DNA of 10,076 nt, from contig JAEWAC010000057.1 of the NCBI GenBank assembly GCA_023391895.1, forward strand, positions 1 to 10,076, written 5' to 3'. Below the pieces are notes generated by a model. That model was not told the DNA's origin. It ran no database searches and saw only the letters and a program-made list of their open reading frames with translations. This DNA comes from Bacteroidota bacterium. GTDB taxonomy: Bacteria; Bacteroidota; Bacteroidia; Chitinophagales; Chitinophagaceae. This document shows positions 1 to 8,272 of this stretch, in pieces (within the stretch, counting starts at the first letter, position 1; each line of letters starts with the position of its first letter). The translations under genes and the position numbers were made by a program.

Positions 1-78
1 AATTAGATATGAATAGTTGTTTTTGTATATTAAATCAATTCTCCACACTCATTCGATTGAGCAAGGAAAACTATGCTT

Positions 79-103
79 TGTGTAATAAATTTTTTAATAC
101 ACA
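79..103. promoter_or_regulatory. 25-bp palindrome upstream of susC, candidate operator
   Basis: Two 11-bp arms, TGTGTAATAAA (79-89) and TTTAATACACA (93-103), are reverse complements except for one position, and are separated by TTT. The site lies about 180 bp before the susC start in otherwise featureless A/T-rich DNA. Its size and symmetry fit a site for a dimeric regulator. No run of T follows it on the + strand, so it is a poor candidate for an intrinsic terminator of an upstream gene. Function is inferred only; A/T-rich DNA gives palindromes by chance more often than balanced DNA. Confidence 0.35.
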
Positions 104-281
104 TTTTGTGAAAAAAAAATGCGCAGGTATGTTGTAAGTATTATCAAACATTTGTAAAATTGGTGTATGATTGCTTTGTCTTATCCCCCCTTAGAAAGCT
201 TGCGAATAAGTTATGACTTTGCCTTTTTTATACACGTTATATACCGTACAAACAATATATAAACCGATTTAAAACCAGCAT

Positions 282-3200
282 ATGAAAGAAAGACGCTCCT
301 TCACTATGAAGGCAGGCTTATACGGCTTGCTATTGCTATTCCTGACGGTGTCGGGATTTGCACAAACCAGAACGATTACCGGAAAAGTTACGGACCTGCG
401 GGATAATAAAGAACTGCCTGGCGTGACCGTAACGGTAAAAGGAACCAATAACGCAACTGCAACAGACGAAAGTGGAAATTTTTCGATCACTATTCCTTCG
501 GCCCAGGCTACTTTGGTATTTAGTTATACCGGTTTTGGTTCCCAGGAAATTCCTGTAGGAAACCAAACCTCTGTCAATGTTCAACTTTCTGCTGCTACCG
601 CCAGTATGGACGAAGTAGTGGTCATTGGTTATGGTACCCGCAGAAAATCGGACCTTACGGGTTCTGTGGGATCGGTAAGGGCCGCGCAGCTCCAGGAGCG
701 TACCGCGCCTTCCCTGAACCAGGCATTGGCCGGTAGAATTGCGGGGGTGCAGGTAAATAACAACTCGGGCCGTCCCGGCGGGCAAACCAACATCCGGATC
801 CGGGGTTTTAGTTCCATCAACACTTCCAACAACCCATTATATATTATTGATGGTGTAATGCTGCCCCAGGGTACTCAAAATTTTAACAGTAACTCTATTG
901 ACTTCATCAACCCTAACGATATTGCTTCTGTTGAGGTATTAAAAGACGCCTCCGCTACGGCCATTTATGGTGCAAGAGGCGCCAACGGGGTGGTTTTAAT
1001 TACTACCAAACGCGGCAACGCAGGTGGTGGCAGAATCACTTATGACATGGATATAAGCGTGCCTACCATTGGCCCTAACCGGGTAGAGATGCTGAACGCC
1101 CGTGAATACCTGCAAGTGGAAAACCTGGCGTACGATAATATTAAAGTGTACGATCCCGCTGGTTGGGCTGCCGGTAACTATGCTACCCTGCAGGATCCCC
1201 GCGAAAAGCGGAAAAACCTGCCGCTGCTTTTTGATGCCAACGGCAATCCTTTATATGACACTGATTGGTTAAAGGAATCTACTCAAAACAAGCTGTCGCA
1301 AAACCACCAGTTAAGTTTTACAGGCGGCAACCAGGATAACCAGTATGGCGTGTACCTGGGATATAGAAATGATAACGGCTTGCTTTTAAACTCTTATATG
1401 AAGCGCTATTCCGGCCGCTTTGTAATGGACAGCCGCATCAAAAGCTGGCTGAAAGTAGGCGGTAGCCTGAGCTACAACAACCAGGAAGAAAACATGGTGG
1501 ATATAGGAACCGGTGGTTTGAACTCTGTGCGGATGATCACGGAAGCTTTCCCTTTCCTGCCAGTTAAATATGCAGATGGCAGCTGGGGAGAAAACTATCA
1601 CTATCCCGGTGCTGAGGGTGGTTCAAACCCCGTGCACATTTTAACGGACCGTAAATTATTGATGAATACGCAAACTTCACTGGGTGATGTGTATCTGAAC
1701 TTTTACCTAGCCAAGGGCCTGGAGTTTCGCAGCCAGCTGGGTGTAAACGTGGTAACCCGTGGCTTCAGAGAATACAGCGGCCGTACGCTGGACCAGATTT
1801 CCCGCTCCCAGAATGGTGTTGCCAACGTGAGCAATAACCGCGAGTCCTTCTGGTCATCTGAAAACTATTTTACTTATAATACCAAGTTTGGAAGCGATCA
1901 CAACCTGAATGCCATGGTGGGCTTGTCCTGGCAGGAAACCAACATCTTTAATATTGGTGCCAGCTCGCAAAACTTCTCCACCGACTTTTTCCAGTATAAC
2001 AATATTGGCGTTGGTGGACAGCAGAATCCCGGTGGTTCTGGCGCCGCTCGGTTTGCATTCAACTCTTACTTCGGACGTTTAAACTATTCCCTCAAGGACA
2101 AATACCTGGTAACATTTACCAGCCGGGCCGATGGTTCTTCCCGATTTGGAGAAGCTAATAAATATGCCTTTTTCCCATCCGCCGCCTTGGCATGGAAAGT
2201 ATCGGAAGAAGATTTCCTGAGTAACAGCTCAACCATTTCTAACCTGAAACTGCGCAGCAGTTATGGCTTTACGGGCAACTCGGAAATACCGGCTTATCAA
2301 TCTTTAGAGAATTTAGGGAACTATACCGCTATTTTTAATAATACACGGTTTGCTGGTGTAGGTATTGGACGCCTGGCAAACGAAAAATTGGTATGGGAAA
2401 AAACAGCACAGGCCGACCTGGGCGTAGAACTGGGCCTGTTCAACAACCGTATCAACATCGAAGCCGATGTATACTATCGTAAAACCACCGATATGCTGCT
2501 GGATGCACCGGTGCCTCGCACCACTGGCCGTGCCACCATCCGCAGAAATGTGGGTTCCATGGAAAACAAAGGATTGGAACTGGGGATCAATGCCGCAGTG
2601 GTGAACAATACTGATTTTAGCTGGAACAGTACATTTAACGTTACCATGAACCGGAACAAAGTGTTGACACTGGCTACTCCGGCTCCTATTTTTGGTGTGG
2701 GTAACCCCGGCTTTACCAACCAAACTGGTATAATCCGTGCTGGTGATCCTGTAGGTTCTTTCTGGGGCCTGGTACGCTTAGGTACCTGGAGTGATAAAGA
2801 GGCCGCAGAAGCCGCCAAATACAGCAGCTACCGCGGGGGTAAAACCATGCTGCCCGGTGATATCAAATACCTGGATGTAAATGGTGATTATCAGATCAAC
2901 GATGCCGACCGCATGATCATTGGTAACGGTAACCCGGATGCGTGGGGTGCTTTTATCAACAACCTGCGTTACAAAAACTTTGACCTGGTACTGGATATTC
3001 AGTATTCCTACGGTAATGATGTTTTGAACATGACCAAGCACTCAGGCGAGGATCGTGTAAGCATTGCCAACAGCTACAAAACCGTACTGGATGCCTGGAC
3101 GCCTCAAAATCAGAATACCTCGATTGCGGCCATCCGGGATACCCGGGCCGGTTATGTAACCAATGTGGATACACGCTGGATTGAAGATGGTTCCTTTATC

Positions 3201-3431
3201 CGCGGCAGAAACCTGTTGCTGGGTTACAACTTCCCGCAATCTGTCATGAAGCCGTTAACCTTAAGCCGCCTGCGGGTGTATGCATCGGTGCAAAACTTCT
3301 TCCTGATCACCAAATACAGTGGTAATGATCCGGAAGTAACTACCTACGGCAACCCGTTTGCACAGGGACAAACCTTTTTTGATTATCCCAAGCCTACCCT
3401 GTACACCCTGGGCGTGAACGTGGCCTTCTAA
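282..3431 (+). CDS. SusC/RagA-family TonB-dependent outer-membrane transporter
   Basis: This 1049-residue protein is a normal-length SusC homologue: a 22-strand outer-membrane barrel that imports oligosaccharides or other large nutrients using TonB energy, capped by its SusD partner. In order: signal peptide (about 1-28, ending SGFAQ); carboxypeptidase-regulatory-like beta-sandwich (about 31-103, from TITGKVTD); TonB-box region MDEVVVIGYGT (109-119); plug (about 120-245) with IRIRGFSSIN (171-180) and the SusC/RagA signature DASATAIYGARGANGVVLIT (222-241); then the barrel, ending in Phe as outer-membrane proteins usually do. No N-terminal STN signalling domain is present, so sigma/anti-sigma control of the FecA type is unlikely. 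ATG 282 is used because Lys/Arg residues then precede the hydrophobic core; ATG 306 is a plausible alternative. susD follows 43 bp later. The substrate cannot be read from the sequence. Confidence 0.96.
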   Translation: MKERRSFTMKAGLYGLLLLFLTVSGFAQTRTITGKVTDLRDNKELPGVTVTVKGTNNATATDESGNFSITIPSAQATLVFSYTGFGSQEIPVGNQTSVNVQLSAATASMDEVVVIGYGTRRKSDLTGSVGSVRAAQLQERTAPSLNQALAGRIAGVQVNNNSGRPGGQTNIRIRGFSSINTSNNPLYIIDGVMLPQGTQNFNSNSIDFINPNDIASVEVLKDASATAIYGARGANGVVLITTKRGNAGGGRITYDMDISVPTIGPNRVEMLNAREYLQVENLAYDNIKVYDPAGWAAGNYATLQDPREKRKNLPLLFDANGNPLYDTDWLKESTQNKLSQNHQLSFTGGNQDNQYGVYLGYRNDNGLLLNSYMKRYSGRFVMDSRIKSWLKVGGSLSYNNQEENMVDIGTGGLNSVRMITEAFPFLPVKYADGSWGENYHYPGAEGGSNPVHILTDRKLLMNTQTSLGDVYLNFYLAKGLEFRSQLGVNVVTRGFREYSGRTLDQISRSQNGVANVSNNRESFWSSENYFTYNTKFGSDHNLNAMVGLSWQETNIFNIGASSQNFSTDFFQYNNIGVGGQQNPGGSGAARFAFNSYFGRLNYSLKDKYLVTFTSRADGSSRFGEANKYAFFPSAALAWKVSEEDFLSNSSTISNLKLRSSYGFTGNSEIPAYQSLENLGNYTAIFNNTRFAGVGIGRLANEKLVWEKTAQADLGVELGLFNNRINIEADVYYRKTTDMLLDAPVPRTTGRATIRRNVGSMENKGLELGINAAVVNNTDFSWNSTFNVTMNRNKVLTLATPAPIFGVGNPGFTNQTGIIRAGDPVGSFWGLVRLGTWSDKEAAEAAKYSSYRGGKTMLPGDIKYLDVNGDYQINDADRMIIGNGNPDAWGAFINNLRYKNFDLVLDIQYSYGNDVLNMTKHSGEDRVSIANSYKTVLDAWTPQNQNTSIAAIRDTRAGYVTNVDTRWIEDGSFIRGRNLLLGYNFPQSVMKPLTLSRLRVYASVQNFFLITKYSGNDPEVTTYGNPFAQGQTFFDYPKPTLYTLGVNVAF

Positions 3432-3474
3432 GTTTAAATGGTTAACTGAATTAAAAAATCAATAAGAACTGAAT

Positions 3475-5013
3475 ATGCAATTCAACATACTTAAAAAGAT
3501 TAGTCTGCCCTTACTGCTTTCCGGAATGGTACTGGGCACCGGTTGTAATAAGTTTCTGGAGGAGAATGACAAATCAAATCTTACCCCTGATGTTTATTAC
3601 ACCATACCTGAACATGCCGACGCCGCTATCGCCTCGGCTTATGCCCAAACCCGGTTTATTGGCGGTGGTGCCGGTATTTTTGTACAGAACTTCCAAATGC
3701 TGGAAGCGGTAACCGGAACCATGAGGACGGAAACAGGACAAAACGCTGACCTCAACAACCTGCTGGGGCTTGGCTTTAACGGCGATAACGCCTTGATCAA
3801 TAACTGGTGGAATGGCTTGTACAATGTGATCGCCCAAACCAACCTGGTGCTGGAACGGGTACCTGGCATCAACCCCATGGACGAAGCCCAGAAAAAAAGG
3901 GTGCTCGGCGAAGCCCAGTTCTTGCGGGCATGGTCTTATTTTTACCTGGTACAGTTGTGGGGCGATGTGCCTTTGATTACTAAACCGCAAACCACTTCTT
4001 CTCCCGATTTTTATCCTACGCGCACCAGTAAGGAAGAAGTGTACAACCAGATCGTGGCCGATCTGACCGCAGCGGAAACCTCTGGGTTGCCCATGGCCGT
4101 AACCTCTGGCCGGGCTTCTATGGGAGCGGTAAAGTCCCTGCTGGCAAAAGTATACCTGACCATGGCCGGCCACCCGCTGAACAAAGGGGCCAGCCATTAT
4201 GCACTGGCCAGAGATAAAGCGGCTGAAGTGATCAACAGCAACAGCTTCAAACTGTTCTCCAATTATAGCGATCTGCATGACTTGGCCACAGAAAACATGG
4301 ACGAGCATATTTTTCAAATTCAATACCTGGCCGGCGTAGCCGATAACCCTATGCAGGCCGTGTTGCTGCCCAACTTTAAAGACGTATCACAGTTTGGTAC
4401 CGAGATCGGTTCTATAGTGCCTACCATGCAGTTTTACAACTCATTTGAGGCCGGCGACCAGCGCATAGTAGACCGGGTTGGCTTTTTCTACAATTCTTAT
4501 TACGATAAAGGAAACGGAGCGTTGAAAAACCTTTCGGCTCCATACATCTTTAAGCATTTTGATGTTGTAGGCCATGGCACTGCAGGCAGGGCCGGTACCG
4601 GTAACAGCGGCTTAAACTGGAACCAGATCCGTTATGCCGATGTGTTGCTCACCTATGCCGAAGCCCAAAACGAAGCCGATGGTGCGCCCAATACCGCTGC
4701 CATCAATGCGCTGAAAGCCATCAGGGACCGGGCCCGCTTAACAACGCCTACCACCTTTACCCAGGCCCAGTTCCGCGAAGCCGTGTGGAGAGAGCGCTGG
4801 CATGAGCTGTGCTACGAGGGCATAACCTGGTTTGATATGGTGCGGTTAAGAAAAGCTTACAATCCGGTTACCAACACTTTTCAGGACTTTGTAGGATATA
4901 CATTCCCGGACAACAGTAATGCCACTCTGCGTGAAAAGCATTTGCTGTTTCCGTTGCCAACGGCGGAAATGCAAAACAATCCCAGCCTCACACCCAATAA
5001 TCCAGGTTACTAA
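3475..5013 (+). CDS. SusD/RagB-family surface nutrient-binding lipoprotein
   Basis: This 512-residue lipoprotein is the partner of the preceding SusC protein; SusD proteins sit on the cell surface as a lid over the SusC barrel and bind the glycan. A lipoprotein signal peptide is visible: basic start, hydrophobic stretch, then lipobox LGTGC with Cys24 as the acylated residue. The N-terminal TPR-rich SusD region includes VLGEAQFLRAWSYFYLVQLW (143-162) followed by GDVPLI. The C-terminal SusD/RagB region includes NWNQIRYADVLLTYAEAQNE (381-400) and a late aromatic stretch WHELCYEGITWFDMVRLRKA. Length is typical and the frame is intact. It lies 43 bp after susC on the same strand and is followed at once by a strong terminator, so the two form a bicistronic unit. 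No glycoside hydrolase follows, unlike in a classical polysaccharide utilisation locus. Confidence 0.96.
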   Translation: MQFNILKKISLPLLLSGMVLGTGCNKFLEENDKSNLTPDVYYTIPEHADAAIASAYAQTRFIGGGAGIFVQNFQMLEAVTGTMRTETGQNADLNNLLGLGFNGDNALINNWWNGLYNVIAQTNLVLERVPGINPMDEAQKKRVLGEAQFLRAWSYFYLVQLWGDVPLITKPQTTSSPDFYPTRTSKEEVYNQIVADLTAAETSGLPMAVTSGRASMGAVKSLLAKVYLTMAGHPLNKGASHYALARDKAAEVINSNSFKLFSNYSDLHDLATENMDEHIFQIQYLAGVADNPMQAVLLPNFKDVSQFGTEIGSIVPTMQFYNSFEAGDQRIVDRVGFFYNSYYDKGNGALKNLSAPYIFKHFDVVGHGTAGRAGTGNSGLNWNQIRYADVLLTYAEAQNEADGAPNTAAINALKAIRDRARLTTPTTFTQAQFREAVWRERWHELCYEGITWFDMVRLRKAYNPVTNTFQDFVGYTFPDNSNATLREKHLLFPLPTAEMQNNPSLTPNNPGY

Positions 5014-5019
5014 ATCATC

Positions 5020-5049
5020 ATCCCGGGCCCACCGCCCGGGATTTTTTTT
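5020..5049 (+). terminator. Rho-independent terminator of the susCD operon
   Basis: A perfect 9-bp stem, ATCCCGGGC (5020-5028) with GCCCGGGAT (5034-5042), closes a CCACC loop. The last T of the stem opens a run of eight T (5042-5049). It begins 7 bp after the susD stop codon, so it should end the susC-susD transcript and insulate the genes beyond. Confidence 0.93.
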
Positions 5050-5374
5050 GCTTTCTTATTATCCGTGCTTGACACCATGAATAATAAGCTCTATGAATAA
5101 TATAGGTGTTTTGAACATCTGGATTCAGGTTGCAAATACAGCGACTTGATGCATTCACCCAAACTCGACCAGCTAAGAAACTACGGAACATAACGGGAAA
5201 AAAAAGTAAGAGCGATAGCTACTCCATTGTAATGACAACTGCTCTAATTTCCATTGGTCGCATCTTTTCATACTGCAGATCGTTTACCAAAACCATTTGA
5301 TCATGAAACGGCAATTGAATCTGTAAATTTTTATTGTTGTCATTATAAGGATGAATATCATTTCGTGAATCGAA

Positions 5375-5394
5375 TATGAGTTTTTGAAAAAGTT
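5375..5394 (+). repeat. Intergenic 20-bp motif, copy A
   Basis: The sequence TATGAGTTTTTGAAAAAGTT fits the consensus TATGRRYTTTTRRARRARWW shared by six intergenic sites in this window. It lies about 350 bp before the dehydratase start. It differs from copy C by one base over the first 17 positions. Function unknown; it could be a regulator site or an interspersed repeat. Confidence 0.5.
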
Positions 5395-5510
5395 AGTATG
5401 GCTTCTCTGGTTGTATACAGCCGATCTGCACTTGCAATTTCTCTTTTTTACACACAGCTTATGCAATGGTTTTGAATGGCACCGGTGGTAGCAATGTCAT
5501 TGCTTTAAGC

Positions 5511-5530
5511 TATGGGCTTTTAAAAAAGTT
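5511..5530 (+). repeat. Intergenic 20-bp motif, copy B
   Basis: The sequence TATGGGCTTTTAAAAAAGTT is followed by GCAA. The extended block matches copy E on the minus strand, near position 9100, over about 24 positions with one gap and one substitution. That is the strongest long-range match among the copies. It lies about 210 bp before the dehydratase start. Confidence 0.55.
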
Positions 5531-5580
5531 GCAAGGTACCTGCGGTGGTTTTTCACGGCTGTTTTACGATTGAATAGTTA

Positions 5581-5600
5581 TATGGGTTTTTGAAAAAAAA
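5581..5600 (+). repeat. Intergenic 20-bp motif, copy C
   Basis: The sequence TATGGGTTTTTGAAAAAAAA, with TTA before it, shares 14 identical consecutive bases (TTATATGGGTTTTT) with copy D in opposite orientation just after the dehydratase gene. It lies about 140 bp before the dehydratase start, a plausible distance for a promoter-proximal control site. Confidence 0.55.
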
Positions 5601-5743
5601 TGTAGTATCAACCGTTTTATTAAGTATACAACAAGCCAGTAAAAAAAGCTGTTCACCTACACTGTGCACCCGCATTATGCAACACATTTTTTATGTATCT
5701 TTTGAACGCAAATCATTCTTGAATTATTCAACCACAAAAAAGA

Positions 5744-7459
5744 ATGGAAGAACAACAATTACGCAGCCGCAATTGGTTTGGCAGAAGCGGAAAAGATGGT
5801 TTTATCTATCGTGCCTGGATGAAGAAACAAGGCATTCCTGCTTATGAACTGGCCGGTAAACCCATTATCGGCATTTGCAATACCTGGTCGGAATTAACCC
5901 CCTGTAATTCGCACTTCAGAGAACTAGCTGAATCGGTAAAAAGAGGCGTGCTGGAAGCCGGTGGTTATCCGGTGGAGTTTCCGGTAATGTCGCTGGGCGA
6001 AACGTTGATTAAACCTACTGCCATGCTATACCGCAACCTGGCCAGCATGGATGTGGAAGAGTCCATCCGTGCCAATCCGCTGGATGGCGTGGTGCTGCTG
6101 TGTGGCTGCGACAAAACCACACCTTCGTTAGTAATGGGCGCCTGCAGTGTGGACCTGCCTACCATCGTGGTGTCGGGTGGTGCCATGCTTACTGGCAAGC
6201 ACAAAGGCCGCAACATTGGTACCAGCGATATCTGGCGCTTTAGCGAAGCCCACCGCGCCGGCCATATGGACGATATGGAAATGACGCTGGCTGAAGCGGG
6301 CATGTGCCGAAGCGACGGGCATTGTGCGGTAATGGGCACAGCCTCCACTATGGCCTGTATGGTCGAATCACTGGGACTTTCGCTACCGGGTAATGCCGCT
6401 GTGCCGGCGCCGGATGCGGCCCGAAAAATCATGGCCCATCTCTCAGGTGTGGAGATTGTAAACATGGTGAAAGAAGACCGGAGGCTGTCTAAAATTCTTA
6501 CGCGTCAAGCTTTTGAAAATGCCATTAGGGTGAATGCTGCTATTGGCGGTTCCACCAATTTTGTGATTCATTTGCTGGCCATTGCCGGTCGAATTGGAGT
6601 GCCGCTGACGCTGGAAGACTTTGACCGCTATTCGGCCAATATTCCTTTGATTGCCAACCTGCAGCCTTCGGGGCTGTATTTTATGGAAGATTTGTATTAC
6701 GCCGGTGGGTTGCCCGTGGTGATCAAAGAATTAATGCCGCACCTGAATGGCGACTGCATGACCGCCAATGGAAAAACCATTGCCGAAAATAACCAGCAGT
6801 GCACCTGTTACAATCCTGAAGTAATTTCCACGCTGGATAATCCATTCAATCCGCTGTCGGGCGTGGTGGTGCTGAAAGGCAACCTGTGCGAAAATGGTGC
6901 GGTGATCAAGCCTTCGGCAGCCAGCCCGGAGCTGCTGCAGCATACAGGGCCCGCCTTGGTATTTGAAGATATTGAAGATTACAAAGTCCGTATTGACGAT
7001 CCGGAGCTGGAGGTGGATGAAAATAGCATACTGGTGTTGAAAAACGTAGGCCCCAAAGGCTATCCCGGCATGCCCGAAGTAGGAAATATGGGATTGCCGG
7101 CCAAACTCCTGAATAAGGGCGTAACGGACATGATCCGCATTTCGGACGGCCGTATGAGTGGTACCGGTTTTGGTACGGTGGTGCTGCACGTGTCGCCCGA
7201 AGCGGCCGCGGGCGGCACGCTGGGTATTGTGCAAACCGGTGATATGATTACACTGGATGTGGTGGGTCGAAAACTGGAGGTGGCGCTTACCGATGCGGAA
7301 ATTGAACAGCGCAAGCAGCAACAAAAGCCTACGGTAAAGCTGGAGGAAAGAGGTTATGTGCGCCTGTACCAAAACCACGTAGAGCAGGCTCACCTGGGGG
7401 CTGACCTGGATTTTTTAAAAGGTGGTTCCGGCAGCCAGGTGACCAAAGATTCCCACTAA
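5744..7459 (+). CDS. IlvD/Edd-family sugar-acid (aldonate) dehydratase
   Basis: This 571-residue Fe-S enzyme probably removes water from a sugar acid such as arabinonate, xylonate, fuconate or galactonate to give the 2-keto-3-deoxy acid. Cluster ligands expected from the family are present: Cys54 (in TPCN), Cys122 (in GCDK) and Cys194 (in GHCAVMGTASTM). Metal-site residues Glu86, Asp123 and Lys124 (the lysine carboxylated in relatives) and the likely catalytic Ser472 in SDGRMSGTG are also present. Two traits favour sugar-acid dehydratases over branched-chain DHAD: MGTASTM where DHAD usually has MYTANTM, and the C-terminal block RGYVRLYQNHVEQA (536-549) ending near GADLDFL. The ATG at 5744 starts MEEQQLRSRNWFG, typical of the family N-terminus. 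An SDR gene follows 39 bp later. The exact substrate is undetermined. Branched-chain synthesis is unlikely, also because no ilv genes are nearby. Confidence 0.9.
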   Translation: MEEQQLRSRNWFGRSGKDGFIYRAWMKKQGIPAYELAGKPIIGICNTWSELTPCNSHFRELAESVKRGVLEAGGYPVEFPVMSLGETLIKPTAMLYRNLASMDVEESIRANPLDGVVLLCGCDKTTPSLVMGACSVDLPTIVVSGGAMLTGKHKGRNIGTSDIWRFSEAHRAGHMDDMEMTLAEAGMCRSDGHCAVMGTASTMACMVESLGLSLPGNAAVPAPDAARKIMAHLSGVEIVNMVKEDRRLSKILTRQAFENAIRVNAAIGGSTNFVIHLLAIAGRIGVPLTLEDFDRYSANIPLIANLQPSGLYFMEDLYYAGGLPVVIKELMPHLNGDCMTANGKTIAENNQQCTCYNPEVISTLDNPFNPLSGVVVLKGNLCENGAVIKPSAASPELLQHTGPALVFEDIEDYKVRIDDPELEVDENSILVLKNVGPKGYPGMPEVGNMGLPAKLLNKGVTDMIRISDGRMSGTGFGTVVLHVSPEAAAGGTLGIVQTGDMITLDVVGRKLEVALTDAEIEQRKQQQKPTVKLEERGYVRLYQNHVEQAHLGADLDFLKGGSGSQVTKDSH

Positions 7460-7461
7460 AA

Positions 7462-7481
7462 ATTTCTTTTAAAAACCCATA
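7462..7481 (-). repeat. Intergenic 20-bp motif, copy D (minus strand)
   Basis: Read on the minus strand this is TATGGGTTTTTAAAAGAAAT, fitting the six-copy consensus. It fills most of the 39-bp spacer between the dehydratase stop (7459) and the SDR start, in inverted orientation to copy C before the dehydratase. It could affect translation or processing between the two genes, or be a regulator site. Confidence 0.5.
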
Positions 7482-7498
7482 TAAAAAAAGATTCGTTG

Positions 7499-8272
7499 AT
7501 GTCAGTAAAAGCATTTGATCAGCAGGTGGCCATTGTAACCGGGGCAGGGCAGGGGATAGGTTTTGAAATTTGCCGCCAGTTAGCCGCACAGGGCGCCTCT
7601 GTGTTGTTGAATGATAAAGATGAACAACTCACCCAAAGCGCTGTGCAGAAAATTAATGAAGCCTATGGTGGCTGTTTTGGGTTGGCGGGCGATGCTTCCG
7701 ATCCGGCGTTCATCCAGCAAATGATTGATACGGCGGTGGCGCAGTTTGGCCGCCTGACCATTGCCATTGCCAATGCCGGTATTACCCTGTTTGGCGATTT
7801 TCTCGACTACCGGGCTGATGCTTTTAACCAGGTGCTGCATACCAATTTGGGCGGTACATTTTTCTTGGCGCAGGCCGCAACCCGGCAAATGAAAAAGCAA
7901 GGCTCAGGGGGCAGTTTGTTGTTTATGTCTTCGGTAACCGGGCACCAGGCGCATAAAAACCTGGCTGCTTACGGCATGACCAAGGCTGCCATTGAAATGC
8001 TGGCCAAAAACCTGGTGATTGAAATATCCCCATACAAGATCAATGTGAATGCAATTGCACCCGGTGCTACCATTACAGAAAGAACAACCGAAGATGCCGA
8101 TTACGAAAAGGTGTGGTCGCAAATAACACCTATGGGGCGGCCCGCTTATACAGCCGACATTGCCAATGCCGCCTTATTCCTGGTTTCTGAAAAAGCCCGG
8201 CACATTACCGGTCAAACCTTGATCATAGATGGCGGGTGGACCTCCATCAGCCCCTCGCCTTACGAGCAGTAG
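7499..8272 (+). CDS. Short-chain dehydrogenase/reductase (SDR), probable sugar or sugar-acid dehydrogenase
   Basis: This 257-residue protein is a complete classical SDR. It has the cofactor glycine motif TGAGQGIG (14-21), NAG (92-94), and the catalytic tetrad Asn116, Ser145, Tyr158 and Lys162 (YGMTK). PGATITERT and the C-terminal GQTLIIDGGWT are standard SDR substrate-loop and C-terminal features. Asp39 at the end of the second beta strand suggests NAD(H) rather than NADP(H), as known for this fold. The ATG at 7499 is preferred to the TTG one codon earlier. The gene lies 39 bp after the dehydratase on the same strand and is probably co-transcribed. That context suggests oxidation of an aldose to a lactone before the dehydratase, or of a 2-keto-3-deoxy acid after it, as in non-phosphorylative L-fucose or L-rhamnose routes. 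Sequence alone cannot separate these. No terminator is evident after it. Confidence 0.93.
   Translation: MSVKAFDQQVAIVTGAGQGIGFEICRQLAAQGASVLLNDKDEQLTQSAVQKINEAYGGCFGLAGDASDPAFIQQMIDTAVAQFGRLTIAIANAGITLFGDFLDYRADAFNQVLHTNLGGTFFLAQAATRQMKKQGSGGSLLFMSSVTGHQAHKNLAAYGMTKAAIEMLAKNLVIEISPYKINVNAIAPGATITERTTEDADYEKVWSQITPMGRPAYTADIANAALFLVSEKARHITGQTLIIDGGWTSISPSPYEQ

Larger units (their letters stand above)
5051..5743. other. Long intergenic region before the dehydratase gene, no supportable gene
   Basis: About 690 bp between the susCD terminator and the dehydratase start. Open frames here are short, begin at poor starts, or run into the dehydratase in another frame, and none reads like a protein family I know. 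No tRNA or known riboswitch pattern was recognised. The notable content is three same-strand copies of a 20-bp motif, listed separately. A small direct repeat ATGAATAATA (5077-5086 and 5093-5102) also occurs. The region must hold the promoter for the dehydratase/SDR pair. The best Bacteroidota -7 near-match is TATCTTTT followed by G (5696-5704), with no clear -33 TTTG, so no promoter is called. Confidence 0.6.

Noticed and set aside
151..178. Possible Bacteroidota promoter before susC: TTTG (151-154) and TTGCTTTG (171-178)
   Set aside because: The -7 element deviates from TAnnTTTG and the 16-bp spacing is short; not strong enough to call.
234..247. Short imperfect palindrome ACGTTATATACCGT before susC
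   Set aside because: Only 14 bp with a mismatched pair in A/T-rich DNA; expected by chance.
3574..4323. 249-codon minus-strand open frame inside susD
   Set aside because: Antisense shadow of a strong SusD gene; the product has no family features.
5284..5466. 60-codon minus-strand open frame in the long spacer
   Set aside because: Low-complexity product rich in Lys, Asn and Ile as expected from A/T-rich spacer; no recognisable family.
5590..5847. 85-codon + strand open frame from a TTG
   Set aside because: It overlaps the dehydratase start in another frame, and its composition is that of translated spacer followed by an out-of-frame gene.
5744..7459. Branched-chain dihydroxy-acid dehydratase (ilvD)
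   Set aside because: MGTASTM at the third cysteine region, the C-terminal HVEQA block and the absence of other ilv genes fit sugar-acid dehydratases better.
7496..7501. SDR start at TTG 7496
   Set aside because: An ATG follows directly at 7499 and gives a normal SDR N-terminus.
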